A stretch of DNA of 36,216 bases from Bacteroidia bacterium (GCA_018058135.1 JAGPCK010000028.1:1-36216); one strand, 5' to 3'; numbered from the stretch's first letter, positions 15,583 to 25,088 are shown. The notes: a model not told the origin generated them from the sequence alone. Made by a program: numbers and translations.

Positions 15583-15957
15583 TTATTTATGGGAGTCGGC
15601 TAATGGGTTATCAAACATATCGCTTTGGTCTTCGGTGGTTCCGTCAAGGCATTTAAAATCTTTTTCTACCATCAGAAATAGTGATTGTCCATCGGGCAGG
15701 GGCATGTGATTATCATAACCCACCCACTCTGTTGAGGTCCATTCATGACTCATTTTTTCCGGCATAAAAACCGTTACGGTTGTTCCGTCAAATGTTGAGG
15801 AAAGGTCTTTGCCATCACCGCCACGTTGTAATTTGTACGTCAATGTATGTGTACCGAAGTTGGTTTGTTCCTTTACTGTCCCTGTATTTTTGAACAGGTC
15901 AATTTCTGATTTGGTTAAGCGTAAACGAACGCTGTTGCCTTTGATGCGTATTTTCAT
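15583..15957 (-). CDS. Small conserved protein of the formate dehydrogenase operon, function unknown
   Basis: This 124-residue soluble protein lies inside the fdh operon. Its ATG overlaps the TGA of fdhD (ATGA at 15954-15957) and its stop is 6 nt before fdhB, so its synthesis is tied to the enzyme. The sequence starts MKIRIKGNSVRLRLTKSEID and contains a beta-rich region (TLTYKLQ, TTVTVFMPEKMSHEW). It ends SLFLMVEKDFKCLDGTTEDQ followed by a short acidic tail with D/E, N and P. I recall similar proteins in Bacteroidota as an uncharacterised DUF. The position suggests an assembly, maturation or small accessory subunit role comparable to FdsD, but there is no clear FdsD similarity. The function is inference only. 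Confidence 0.8.
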   Translation of the reverse strand: MKIRIKGNSVRLRLTKSEIDLFKNTGTVKEQTNFGTHTLTYKLQRGGDGKDLSSTFDGTTVTVFMPEKMSHEWTSTEWVGYDNHMPLPDGQSLFLMVEKDFKCLDGTTEDQSDMFDNPLADSHK

Positions 15958-16802
15958 ACTTCTATTCTGTCGGGGCGGTTGTAGATGTTAAATCTGTTGT
16001 CTCTTAAAAAGCCAACCAAAGTTATATCAAATTCCTGAGAAAGTGCAACGGCCAGGCTGCTGGGAGCACCTACGGCACACACCACCTGAATGCCCGCCAT
16101 AGCTGCCTTTTGTATCAGCTCAAAACTGGCCCTGCCGCTCAGCAGCAAAATGTGTTGGTGCAGGGGCACTATTTTTTTGCCCACGCAGGCTCCGATGAGT
16201 TTATCTAAGGCATTGTGCCGTCCTACATCTTCCCGTAAGTTAATCAGTTGGCCGGTATGGTCGAAAAGTGCTGCGGCATGTATTCCTCCGGTGTGTTCAA
16301 ATACGCTTTGTTGTTCACGTAAAAGTTGAGGAAGTTGTAAAATGAGCGATGAAGCTACTGCAAATGAATTGTGGGGAGCGTTAAACCTGCAAACGGTTTT
16401 AACGGATTCAATACTTTCTTTGCCGCATACTCCGCAACTGCTGCTGGTGTAAAAGTTGCGCTGCAGTTGGTTGAAATCAATTACTACATCAGGGTGTAAC
16501 TCCACCCGTACAATATTTTCCAGATTTTCGATGGTATTTACTTCGGTGCAATACTGAATTTTGAGTACATGATCGGCCGATTCGATAATACCTTCTGTAA
16601 ATAAAAAACCTAAGGCGAGTTCAAAGTCATTACCGGGAGTGCGCATGGTAACTGAAATGCTTTTTTGCAAACGTTCATCATGCGGACCAAATCCTAAGCG
16701 GATTTCCAATGGTTCTTCGGCAGCAAGTAAGTCGACAGTTTTGTCGGTGGAAGTGCCGTTGACTTTGGTAATGTTTACATGTGCAACACTGGGCTTGGCC
16801 AT
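15954..16802 (-). CDS. fdhD: Formate dehydrogenase accessory sulfurtransferase FdhD
   Basis: This 282-residue FdhD protein moves sulfur from the cysteine desulfurase IscS to the bis-MGD cofactor, a step required for formate dehydrogenase activity. The sulfur-carrying pair is C123-G-V-C126 in SSSCGVCGKES. Other family blocks are TPGNDFELALGFLFTEGII (55-73), EHTGGIHAAAL, REDVGRHNALDK and LSGRASFELIQKAAMAG. The length is normal. It is the first gene of the fdh operon, 74 nt downstream of the anti-sigma gene on the same strand, and overlaps the next gene by 4 nt. A one-mismatch -7 element (minus-strand complement of CAAATATC, 16820-16827) lies 17 nt before the ATG; the evidence for a dedicated promoter is weak. 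Confidence 0.94.
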   Translation of the reverse strand: MAKPSVAHVNITKVNGTSTDKTVDLLAAEEPLEIRLGFGPHDERLQKSISVTMRTPGNDFELALGFLFTEGIIESADHVLKIQYCTEVNTIENLENIVRVELHPDVVIDFNQLQRNFYTSSSCGVCGKESIESVKTVCRFNAPHNSFAVASSLILQLPQLLREQQSVFEHTGGIHAAALFDHTGQLINLREDVGRHNALDKLIGACVGKKIVPLHQHILLLSGRASFELIQKAAMAGIQVVCAVGAPSSLAVALSQEFDITLVGFLRDNRFNIYNRPDRIEV

Positions 16803-16876
16803 GCGGGAGAATTTGTAGCCAAATATCGTATTTAATCCCGACAGAAATTACATTTCGGGGAATTACTTTATGCTGA

Positions 16877-17677
16877 TTAAATATTACCGATTACGGTGAG
16901 TTTTTCCAGTGTAGGAGTGGGGCTTCCACCGCGCTTCTCCAGCGTTACCGCAAAGGTTTGAGCGGCATCCACATTTTTAACTTTTTGTAAACTGTCGCTG
17001 TTCAATTCAAAAACTCCGGCATCTACAGGTTTGCCATCAACCAGTGCCCACAATTGATACTGCTCACCTTCAGCAGGAGCTGGGAGATTTTTAACGTTTA
17101 CAAAAGCTTCCTTGGTTAAAGGGTTCCAGTAGACTATTGCCATGGCATCGGGTAATGCAGGCATGCCTTTCATAGTGACGATTTTGATATCTGGATTTTT
17201 GAGAATAGCCATTTCATCCGACAGCTTGTTACTGTTTAAACTAGCTTTTTCCAGTTGGTCACTCAGCAGGTTTTGTTGCAAAGTAAGTTGTGCTATCTCG
17301 TTTCTGGAATTGGTGTATTGTGTTTTATAATAATACGTAAGTGCTGAACTTACCAGTAATAAAGTAACTGAGGCCGCAACCGCATATTGATAATTTCTGA
17401 TAATACGCATTCCTTGCATATTGGTATTGGCAGATGTTTGTTTTTGGCCGGGAGTAAATTCAATCTGAGACTTTATCTTTTCTTTTAAATGCGCAGGAGG
17501 GGTGATGGCATTTGCCTGTGCAAACGTTTCTAAGCTCAGTTGTATTTGCTCATACTCCTGCTGAAGAACGGGGTGTTTCCTGAGCATAGCTTCTACCTCC
17601 GCCTGCTCGGCCGGTGGCAGAACGCCCATGGCGTAAAGCTCAATAATTCCACTCGATATGTATTCTTCTATGTTCAT
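16877..17677 (-). CDS. Anti-sigma factor, RskA family
   Basis: This 266-residue inner-membrane anti-sigma factor has four visible parts. An N-terminal cytoplasmic sigma-binding helix region (1-70) includes SGIIELYAMGVLPPAEQAEVE, the typical ZAS-like start without a zinc motif. One membrane helix follows (about 98-116). Residues 120-160 form a likely coiled coil. A periplasmic RskA domain spans about 165-266, with IVYWNPLTKEAFVNVKNLP and GEQYQLWALVDGKPVDAGVF. The ATG overlaps the stop of the upstream ECF sigma gene (ATGA at 17674-17677), so the pair is made together. Such proteins hold the sigma factor at the membrane until a signal triggers proteolysis. The signal here is unknown. Confidence 0.9.
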   Translation of the reverse strand: MNIEEYISSGIIELYAMGVLPPAEQAEVEAMLRKHPVLQQEYEQIQLSLETFAQANAITPPAHLKEKIKSQIEFTPGQKQTSANTNMQGMRIIRNYQYAVAASVTLLLVSSALTYYYKTQYTNSRNEIAQLTLQQNLLSDQLEKASLNSNKLSDEMAILKNPDIKIVTMKGMPALPDAMAIVYWNPLTKEAFVNVKNLPAPAEGEQYQLWALVDGKPVDAGVFELNSDSLQKVKNVDAAQTFAVTLEKRGGSPTPTLEKLTVIGNI

Positions 17678-18240
17678 CTGTTCCCAAGTGCGGAGGTTGC
17701 AAATATATTTCTTAGTGCGTTTATTCCTGACCGTGCACGTGTTTTAACAGTACCCAGCGGTATATTGTATTCATCAGCAATTTCTGATTGGGTATAGCCT
17801 TTAAAGTACATCAGTTCTATTATGTGCCGTATATCTTCGGGTAGTTTTTCTACCAGTTTTTTTACACCTATCAGTTCAGGATTAAAGGAGGAACTAACTT
17901 CATGGTCCACGATATTTACGGAATCTTCTATGTTTTGGTTTTTAAGGGTATTCGAATAATCCTTAGAGCGTAATTTATCAATGCACAGGTTACGTGTAAG
18001 ATTAATCATCCAGGTGAATAAGCGACCTTTGGAGGCATCGTATTGGGAAATATTGTTCCAGATTTTTACAAATGCCTCTTGGGTAATGTCTTCGGCTAAC
18101 TCTGCATTTTCAACCACTTTCATTACCACACCATAGATAGCAGCCGAGTAATTATTGTACAACACATTAAAGCCGGCTTCAGATTTCTCTTTAAGCAGGC
18201 TGATTAATTCGTGTTCTTCTATGGCTATGTGTCTACCCAA
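17674..18240 (-). CDS. ECF RNA polymerase sigma factor (SigK-like)
   Basis: This sigma-70 family ECF factor has about 188 residues. Region 2 spans about 25-95 and contains DITQEAFVKIWNNI and GRLFTWMINLTRNLCIDKLR. Region 4 spans about 130-185, with LPEDIRHIIELMYFKGYTQ and an HTH at EIADEYNIPLGTVKTRARSG. No ATG exists at the N-terminus: the frame runs from an upstream TAG through TTG at 18240, so TTG is the likely start, which would lower synthesis. It is 24 nt downstream of rarA and overlaps the anti-sigma gene, so it may be partly transcribed from the thioesterase-rarA promoter. Target genes are unknown; the fdh operon just downstream is a candidate by position only. Confidence 0.92.
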   Translation of the reverse strand: MGRHIAIEEHELISLLKEKSEAGFNVLYNNYSAAIYGVVMKVVENAELAEDITQEAFVKIWNNISQYDASKGRLFTWMINLTRNLCIDKLRSKDYSNTLKNQNIEDSVNIVDHEVSSSFNPELIGVKKLVEKLPEDIRHIIELMYFKGYTQSEIADEYNIPLGTVKTRARSGINALRNIFATSALGNR

Positions 18241-18264
18241 CGGTGTAAAAATAGAATCTTTCGG

Positions 18265-19539
18265 CTAATATTTATATTTTTCTTTCCATAATTTTTTAAG
18301 GTATTGCCTCATTTCATTCTCCCGAAGGTTGTTGTTGGGCTCAAAAAACTTTGTTCCGGAAATACGTTCAGGTAAAAATTCCAAATCCACAAAATTGTTT
18401 TCAAAGGAGTGGGCATACTGGTAATTTTTGCCGTAGTCTAGCTCTTTCATTAATTTGGTGGGAGCATTGCGCAAGTGCAAAGGAACCGGCAAATCACCTG
18501 TTTTCTTTACTGTACTTAGTGCTTCATCAATTGCCAGGTAGGAAGCATTGCTTTTGGCACTGCATGCCAGATAAACAGCAGTTTGAGAAAGTATAATTCG
18601 AGCTTCAGGCATGCCGATGGTGTTGATGGCCTGAAAACAATTGTTTGCCAACAGCAAGGCATTGGGATTGGCATTGCCAATGTCTTCAGAAGCAAGTATG
18701 AGCATTCTGCGGGCTATAAATTTAATGTCTTCACCACCATCTAACATGCGGGCCAGCCAATACACTGCTGCGTTGGGATCACTGCCCCGCATAGATTTGA
18801 TAAATGCGGATATGATATCGTAATGTTGTTCTCCCTTTTTATCATACAGGGCCATTTTCTTTTGCAGTCGTCCGGTTACATTTTCATTCGAGATAATCAC
18901 TTCTTCCCCTGCTCCGAAAGTCCCCACTAAAAGTTCAAGCAGATTGAGCAGTTTACGTGCATCTCCACCGGAGAAATAAATGAGGGCATCTGTTTGTTGT
19001 ACACTTATTTTTCGCTTAGAAAGCAGTTCATCTTTTTCAATGGCTTGTTGCAGAATCTGGTCGAGTTCTTCTTTCGATAATTCTTTCAGAATATACACGT
19101 GAGAGCGGGAAAGCAGCGCTGAGTTCACTTCAAATGAAGGATTTTCTGTAGTGGCACCTATAAGCTGAATGATTCCCTTTTCAACAGCACCTAACAAGGC
19201 ATCCTGCTGGTTCTTATTAAAGCGGTGAATTTCATCAATGAACAAAACCGACTTGCCTTCATTCTTTGATTTTTCAATTACCTGTCGTAGTTCCTGTACT
19301 CCTGAACTGATGGCACTGAGCATGTGTATGGGCAATCCCTGTGATTGTGCAATAAGGTAGGAGAGGGTAGTTTTTCCAACACCGGGAGGTCCCCAGAAAA
19401 TAATGGAGCCGGTGTTTTTTTGCTCAATAGATTGTCGCAACAATGCCTTCTCGTCCAGCAAATGTTTCTGGCCTATAAAGTCAGACAGCGTGCGGGGGCG
19501 CATACGTTCCGCCAATGGAATAAGTGTAGGCTGATTCAT
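18265..19539 (-). CDS. rarA: Replication-associated recombination protein A (AAA+ ATPase, RarA/MgsA)
   Basis: This 424-residue AAA+ ATPase acts at stalled replication forks and is related to clamp-loader subunits and eukaryotic WRNIP1. Walker A is [10 protein letters not shown] (49-58) and Walker B is LFIDEIHRF (99-107). Sensor 1 is GATTENPSF (128-136), with a likely arginine finger R145 in LLSRS. The C-terminal half carries the MgsA tetramerisation region with [19 protein letters not shown] and [16 protein letters not shown], the RarA signature. The length is normal. Its ATG overlaps the stop of the upstream thioesterase gene by 4 nt (ATGA at 19536-19539). The sigma factor gene follows after 24 nt. 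Confidence 0.95.
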   Translation of the reverse strand: MNQPTLIPLAERMRPRTLSDFIGQKHLLDEKALLRQSIEQKNTGSIIFWGPPGVGKTTLSYLIAQSQGLPIHMLSAISSGVQELRQVIEKSKNEGKSVLFIDEIHRFNKNQQDALLGAVEKGIIQLIGATTENPSFEVNSALLSRSHVYILKELSKEELDQILQQAIEKDELLSKRKISVQQTDALIYFSGGDARKLLNLLELLVGTFGAGEEVIISNENVTGRLQKKMALYDKKGEQHYDIISAFIKSMRGSDPNAAVYWLARMLDGGEDIKFIARRMLILASEDIGNANPNALLLANNCFQAINTIGMPEARIILSQTAVYLACSAKSNASYLAIDEALSTVKKTGDLPVPLHLRNAPTKLMKELDYGKNYQYAHSFENNFVDLEFLPERISGTKFFEPNNNLRENEMRQYLKKLWKEKYKY

Positions 19540-19976
19540 GCGTTGTTCATTAATTCTTCACATTTTTCACGAAAGGAATGGGGGACGCTTTTTACTTTAC
19601 GTTCGGTGTAATCAAAACACACCATACCCGTTTTGGCAAGGGCACATTCTTTCTGCTGCGTAACGTTGAACAAGCTGTAGTAAATTTCAAAACCCGCACG
19701 TGTAAATTCTCCTACACTAATGTGCACCTCAATCAAGTCTTTATGAAATGCTTCTGATTGATATATCACGGCAGTATCTGCCTGAATGACACTTACGCCT
19801 TCAATATCACTTTCACTAAAGCCCAGCCATTCAAAAAAACGCACGCGGGTTTCATGCATAAATCCCAGTACTTTATCATTGCCCAAATGTTTGCCGTAAT
19901 TGATATCGGTAATAGCAACTGGTAAGGTAAATTTGAATATAAATTTTTGCGGTAACTGAAGTTGTAATCTGGCCAT
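19536..19976 (-). CDS. Hotdog-fold acyl-CoA thioesterase (4HBT type)
   Basis: This 146-residue single hotdog protein shows the 4HBT pattern TDINYGKHLGNDKVLGFMHE (23-42), where D24 and N26 lie at the usual active-site loop. TRVRFFEWLGF follows, as in YbgC/FadM-like thioesterases. The family hydrolyses acyl-CoA thioesters; chain length is not predictable. It is the first gene of a unit with rarA (4-nt overlap). An exact -7 element (TAAATTTG on the minus strand, 19981-19988) ends only 4 nt before the ATG, so the transcript may be leaderless. The pairing with rarA has no obvious functional logic. Confidence 0.85.
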   Translation of the reverse strand: MARLQLQLPQKFIFKFTLPVAITDINYGKHLGNDKVLGFMHETRVRFFEWLGFSESDIEGVSVIQADTAVIYQSEAFHKDLIEVHISVGEFTRAGFEIYYSLFNVTQQKECALAKTGMVCFDYTERKVKSVPHSFREKCEELMNNA

Positions 19977-19980
19977 CGGG

Positions 19981-19988
19981 CAAATTTA
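19981..19988 (-). promoter_or_regulatory. -7 element 4 nt before the thioesterase start
   Basis: TAAATTTG on the minus strand is an exact TAnnTTTG match. With the usual spacing of a few bases to the start of transcription, the mRNA would begin at about the A of the ATG at 19976. The -33 TTG is not evident. Confidence 0.45.
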
Positions 19989-20084
19989 TCGGAATAACTT
20001 TATTTTGATGGACAGTTTTGAACATTATTTCAGATATTCAGACTTGTGGGAATCAGTTTTTTCTGTATATTCACCCGTTAATTC

Positions 20085-23000
20085 ATGAGATTTTTGGTCA
20101 GGATATTTACACTAACGATGTGCCTGTTGTGCCTTTGGTTTGCTCCAAGGGCTGTTCAGGCGCAGTGTTCAGGTATTGACTTTACTGCAAATGTTACTAC
20201 AGCCTGCGCTCCGGCTCTTATTACCTTTGTTACAACAGGTGCTCCCACCAATGCCACTTTCGAGTGGAAATTTGGTACATCCACCGTTTCAGGAACAGAT
20301 ACCATAGATTATTTTTTCACTAAAAGAGGTGTTTTTCTGGTGTCTGTTGATGTGATTATTCCTGCTGTAGGTACTTGTACAGTAAGTAAATCCAATTACA
20401 TCACCATCAACATGCCAGATACTCCCATTTTGGTGGTGAATAAGCCACTGGTGTGTAACGCACCCGATACTGTTAAGTTAAGAAATACCCGCACAGGGTA
20501 TTCCAAAGTAGATTGGATTGTTGAAGGCAATAATCTTTTGGATAAGGGAGATTCCATTGCTTACCTCTTCCGATTACCCGGAATTAAAAACATTGGTATG
20601 AGGGTGTATGATCAATTTGGTTGCAGTATGTTGCATCAATTTGATTCAGCGGTTAAAGTATATTACCCGCCTAACATCACCATTGTTCCGAATAAGACAG
20701 GAGGCTGCCGACCACTTCGGGTAAATTTCAGTTCCAACATTCAGGCTACAGGACGTAATATTACAAGTTACCAATGGCAGTTTCCGGGAGGTTCTCCAAC
20801 AAGCTCAACAGTACCCAACCCCAACGGAGTTGTTTATGCAAATAGCGGTAACTACAATGTTTCGCTCACTATCACTACAGCGGATGGTTGTACCTATATC
20901 CGTACTCAACAGTTTAATTTTTTTGCTGTAGATAGCCTTATCCCTCAATTTACAACATCAGATACGGTAAGTTGTACAAATGAAATTGTCTATTTTAAAA
21001 ACACATCAGTTAGAAGCCAGTTTCCTGGCGATTTTTTCTGGTCTTTTTCTCAAGGTGAATTGGTCTCTGATACAACCAGACAAAAAGATTCGCTGGGGAT
21101 TTTATCAACTATTCCGGGCCTTTATACTATTGAACTCAAACATCTTTTCCAAGGTTGTCTCACAACAATGAAAAAGGTAAATGTTTACAGAGCTATTGAA
21201 ACAGGAAATAACTTCTCCTCTAGAAATAATTTATCCTGTCTGGTTCCCCATACCGTGAATTTTGAAAATACATCTTTTTCCACATCCGGTAAGCTAATTA
21301 AGTGGAAGTTTTATGATGTAAACGGGAGTACTGTTTTAGATTCTTCCACACAGCTTAATCCACAGTTTACATATACCAAAGAAGGAAATTTTAATGTAGA
21401 ACTGATTACGGAAGTGCCCGGTAAATGTAAACACTCTTACAAACAATTTGACTTTGTCAAAATCAAAAAACCTAAGGCTAAACTCAACTACAATAAAGGA
21501 GTTTGTTTGGGTGAAGAGGTAACGATAAATGATGGTACAGATCCTTTTACATCAGATACACTAAAGTATAAATGGTTTCTGTGGAACAGAGATAGTACAG
21601 CTTTATTGAAAACAGATACGAACAGTTCCATACAATACAAGTACAATGATACGGGATACTATGATTTATCATTTATTATTTATACCAAAACATGTTCTGA
21701 CACTTTAAGGAGAGATTCAGCTATTCGGGTGTATAAAATTAAAGCGGATGTGTTTCCATTTAATGGCCCCTATTGCCCCGGATTGCCTGTTACATTGAGG
21801 CAGAAAACGTATCCAGCAGGTTTGTTTAATGGTAATGAATGGGTATTTAAACTAAGCACTGATACTAATGTTAAAGTGCAATGCTCAGGGTGTACAAACT
21901 TAGCCTTTTACCAGCCCGGTATTTATAATCTTAAATATATAGCTACCAATAATGGTCAATGCGGGGACACTCTGAATATGCCTGCTGCAGTAAAGGTTGG
22001 TTCGGCAGAGGTGGATGTGAAGTTCGATCAGGTAACAGGTTGTTTGCCCTTTGTAACCAAAGCCAGAGCCAAAACATTGACTAATTTTCACTACTTCAAC
22101 CCAAATGATTCAACCATTCGTTATAACTGGAGAATTTATCAGAATGATAGTATTATAACCGACACCACTATTGCCAAGTGCACATCGAAAGATTCGGTGA
22201 TTACAATTTCTGTTTTTGTGCCGGGTAAGTATGACATAGGACTGGTAATTACCAATTCTGATAATTGCAATAAAGCCTATTTTTTCAGTAAAGTGTTGGA
22301 TTTGGAACAGCAAACCATTTTTTCGATTCAGGATACTGTCTGCCGGGGTATATCCCAGATTGCTTCCAATAGCTCATACGGATCATATGAAAGTTACCGA
22401 TGGATGGCCGATAAACCGGCAGTTAACTTTTCCCCGTCTGATACCACAAGATCACCTCAACTTAATTTCGTTGATACCGGATATACGCGCATAGTGTTAG
22501 AAGCCAAACATCCAACCGGTTGCTTTGAATATGATACGGGGTATGTGTATGTAAATAGTTTATATCTTAATGTTACTTCAGTTGACACGTTCAAAAAATG
22601 CGCTCCTGCATTGGTGAACTTTAAAGTATTTGGCTCACCCGGAACAGTATACTATTGGGATTTCGGAGATGGGGATACTCTGCAAACTGAAGGTACGGAT
22701 ATTTTCCATCTGTATAAAAACAACTCAGGTTCTGCAACAGACGGGTTTGATGTAACCGTTAGAGGTGTGAACACAACCGGTTGTGAAAGTTTTTTCTCCA
22801 AACCCGACATGGTAAAAGTACAGGGGCCTGTTCCTAAATTCAGTGTTTTACAAACAGAGGGTTGTGAGCCTTTGCAGGTAACTTTCATCAATGAATCAGT
22901 CAATCTGCAAGGTGTATATTTTGATTTTGGAGACGGTTCGCCCATTGATTCTGCTGGTGTTAATAATCATACGTATAGCATACGTAACAGAGCCAATGAG

Positions 23001-25007
23001 ACAGAAAACATACGACCGCGAATGTTGGCTTATGATAAAGAATTGTGTTTTAGTGTATTTGAATCAGATGATACCATAAAGGTATACCGCAAACCCGATG
23101 CAGGATTTAAAGCTTCACAACCTACAGCCTGTGAAAAGGAAAATATAACTTTTACAGATACTTCTTTTGGAAGCACCAAATGTTGGTGGGATTTTTATGC
23201 TGACGGTTCAATAGAAGATTCGTTACCTGTTGTACAAAGATTCTTTCCGGCCGGTAAAGTGAGCTTGCGCATGTATGTGAATTCCTCCTTGGGTTGTAAA
23301 GATACCGTCTACGCTCAGGATTTTGTTGAATTTATTAAAGCACCTGTAGCTGATTTTACCACAGGGGATACGGTGTATTGTTTTAAAACACCCGTAATTC
23401 TTTTCAATAAAACGCAAAGTGTTTATCCTATTGGTAAAACAGTTTGGCGCTTTGGGAATACCACAGCCTGGGAAGATAGCTCAACTGAATATACCACACT
23501 TTACCCTTTTAAAACTCCGGGAATAAAAACCATTGAGTTGTTTGTGTCCGACACCAACAATTGTTCTGATACCATTCGGAAGAATGCAGTTATCAAAGTG
23601 CTCGATACGGTTCTTACTACTGAACCTTTGATTAAAAACGTAAGTGTAGGAATTGATTTGGCTGTGCCTGTGAAGTGGCAACCTGCGGGCTTTATCAGCA
23701 AGTTTAAGGAATACCGTTTATACCGGCAAAAAGATTCGGATCCGTTTGAATTGGCAGCTACTTTCATTTACCCCTACGATAGTATGTGGGTAGACTACAG
23801 TCGCATCGCATCCACAGCTCCTGTTACGTATAAAATCACTTCCGTAAACCAATGCCTCACCGAGTCGAAAGGATTTAATCCGCACACCACTGTTTTTGAA
23901 ACAGTCACTTCTCCAGCCTCAGGTATTAATGAAGTTAAATGGACGCCTTACAAAGGTTGGGTGCCTCAAAACTATTATGTGTATAAGGCCGATGATAATA
24001 TTGCAGCACTCTATAAACAAGTGGCTGTTTTGCCGGGCTCACGCTTGTATTGGTTAGACAGTAACCTTTGTCCGCAGAAACAAACGTATAGAGTAATAGC
24101 ACAACAGGCCGCAGATACCAACGTATTCAGTGGAAGTAATCCTTCAGAGCACCTGGTGTCTTATGACTCTATGCCTGGTGAATTAACCATTAACCGGGTT
24201 ACGGTAACAGATGCAGATCATGTTTTGGCTGAATGGGAGAACCCATACAAACGCAATGGCGTAATCAACATTGTACGTTACGATACCCTCAGCAAATGGT
24301 GGTATGATTTTGATGAACTGGAAAAGGTTAACCGTTACGTGGACGACCGAACTGAAGTAAAGAAATACCATTACACCTACCGCATTAAGTTTACTGATTC
24401 ATGTAAGGTAGAAACACCGCTGGGTTCACCCAGTCGTACCATTTTACTCAAAGGAAAAGTAGTGGACGATTATCCGCAACTCAAATGGACCCCTTACTTA
24501 GGTTGGCCAACAGTTCAGTTGTACTGGGTACAACTGTTTGACCCGAATAAAGGATTTGTGAACATTAAACCGTTATTAAAAGATTCACTCACCTTCAGGG
24601 ATGAATCTTTACACATGGATATAGACACAGCTTTGGTCTACCGGATTATGGCTGTATCAGGTAATTTGAAAGATACTACGTATTCCAATAAAGTACGTTT
24701 GGTTTTGGAACCACGCATGTTTATCCCTTCGGCATTTTCACCCAACGGTGACGGACTCAATGATGTTTTTATTCCGGTTTCGGTGGCTGTTTACAATGAG
24801 ATGGAAGAGGATGAGTTGCAATATGAATTCAGTATTTACAACCGCTGGGGACAAAGAGTATTCTCCACTTCATCACAAAACATAGGCTGGGACGGCACAT
24901 TCAATGGAGTGCAGGCACCTGAAGGAGTGTATTCATATGCCATTAAGGCCACAGGTGTATCAGGCAAAAAACTTAACTATTCAGGTACGGTTACGCTCAT
25001 GCGTTGA
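20085..25007 (+). CDS. Large PKD-repeat protein with T9SS type B (gliding motility-associated, CHU_C) sorting domain
   Basis: This 1640-residue exported protein has a signal peptide (residues 1-27, ending AVQAQ). A long series of PKD/Ig-like beta domains follows, for example YYWDFGDGD and VYFDFGDGSP, with conserved Cys near each domain start (the CxPxxVxF pattern in TACAPALITF, LSCLVPHTVNF, TGCLPFV and KKCAPALVNF). Around residues 1185-1500 are fibronectin III-like modules (EYRLYRQKDSDPF, YYVYKADDN). The C-terminal domain (about 1545-1640) has PSAFSPNGDGLNDVF, FSIYNRWGQRVF, WDGTFNG and GVYSYAIKA, the type B sorting signal. It is secreted by T9SS and probably attached to the surface, with an adhesive or matrix role typical of the class. 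No enzyme domain is seen. The neighbouring convergent gene also encodes a T9SS cargo. Confidence 0.92.
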   Translation: MRFLVRIFTLTMCLLCLWFAPRAVQAQCSGIDFTANVTTACAPALITFVTTGAPTNATFEWKFGTSTVSGTDTIDYFFTKRGVFLVSVDVIIPAVGTCTVSKSNYITINMPDTPILVVNKPLVCNAPDTVKLRNTRTGYSKVDWIVEGNNLLDKGDSIAYLFRLPGIKNIGMRVYDQFGCSMLHQFDSAVKVYYPPNITIVPNKTGGCRPLRVNFSSNIQATGRNITSYQWQFPGGSPTSSTVPNPNGVVYANSGNYNVSLTITTADGCTYIRTQQFNFFAVDSLIPQFTTSDTVSCTNEIVYFKNTSVRSQFPGDFFWSFSQGELVSDTTRQKDSLGILSTIPGLYTIELKHLFQGCLTTMKKVNVYRAIETGNNFSSRNNLSCLVPHTVNFENTSFSTSGKLIKWKFYDVNGSTVLDSSTQLNPQFTYTKEGNFNVELITEVPGKCKHSYKQFDFVKIKKPKAKLNYNKGVCLGEEVTINDGTDPFTSDTLKYKWFLWNRDSTALLKTDTNSSIQYKYNDTGYYDLSFIIYTKTCSDTLRRDSAIRVYKIKADVFPFNGPYCPGLPVTLRQKTYPAGLFNGNEWVFKLSTDTNVKVQCSGCTNLAFYQPGIYNLKYIATNNGQCGDTLNMPAAVKVGSAEVDVKFDQVTGCLPFVTKARAKTLTNFHYFNPNDSTIRYNWRIYQNDSIITDTTIAKCTSKDSVITISVFVPGKYDIGLVITNSDNCNKAYFFSKVLDLEQQTIFSIQDTVCRGISQIASNSSYGSYESYRWMADKPAVNFSPSDTTRSPQLNFVDTGYTRIVLEAKHPTGCFEYDTGYVYVNSLYLNVTSVDTFKKCAPALVNFKVFGSPGTVYYWDFGDGDTLQTEGTDIFHLYKNNSGSATDGFDVTVRGVNTTGCESFFSKPDMVKVQGPVPKFSVLQTEGCEPLQVTFINESVNLQGVYFDFGDGSPIDSAGVNNHTYSIRNRANETENIRPRMLAYDKELCFSVFESDDTIKVYRKPDAGFKASQPTACEKENITFTDTSFGSTKCWWDFYADGSIEDSLPVVQRFFPAGKVSLRMYVNSSLGCKDTVYAQDFVEFIKAPVADFTTGDTVYCFKTPVILFNKTQSVYPIGKTVWRFGNTTAWEDSSTEYTTLYPFKTPGIKTIELFVSDTNNCSDTIRKNAVIKVLDTVLTTEPLIKNVSVGIDLAVPVKWQPAGFISKFKEYRLYRQKDSDPFELAATFIYPYDSMWVDYSRIASTAPVTYKITSVNQCLTESKGFNPHTTVFETVTSPASGINEVKWTPYKGWVPQNYYVYKADDNIAALYKQVAVLPGSRLYWLDSNLCPQKQTYRVIAQQAADTNVFSGSNPSEHLVSYDSMPGELTINRVTVTDADHVLAEWENPYKRNGVINIVRYDTLSKWWYDFDELEKVNRYVDDRTEVKKYHYTYRIKFTDSCKVETPLGSPSRTILLKGKVVDDYPQLKWTPYLGWPTVQLYWVQLFDPNKGFVNIKPLLKDSLTFRDESLHMDIDTALVYRIMAVSGNLKDTTYSNKVRLVLEPRMFIPSAFSPNGDGLNDVFIPVSVAVYNEMEEDELQYEFSIYNRWGQRVFSTSSQNIGWDGTFNGVQAPEGVYSYAIKATGVSGKKLNYSGTVTLMR

Positions 25008-25038
25008 GCGACTATCTACTTTACAGAATTAATTCAAT

Positions 25039-25088
25039 AGGACTGTCAGTTGTATCAACTGACTGCACAAATAAATGTGTCTGACCAC
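25039..25088. repeat. Intergenic repeat copy A with 8-bp palindrome
   Basis: The segment begins AGGACTGTCAGTT and forms the stem GTCAGTTG (25045-25052) / CAACTGAC (25056-25063) with loop TAT. It is related to 27835-27884 on the other side of the adjacent gene. It ends in GTCTGACCAC (25079-25088), whose exact reverse complement is at 27875-27884. The palindrome sits between the convergent stops of two T9SS genes. Confidence 0.6.

Noticed and set aside
17142..17330. Small plus-strand frame inside the anti-sigma gene
   Set aside because: Shadow frame of the anti-sigma coding sequence, no independent support.
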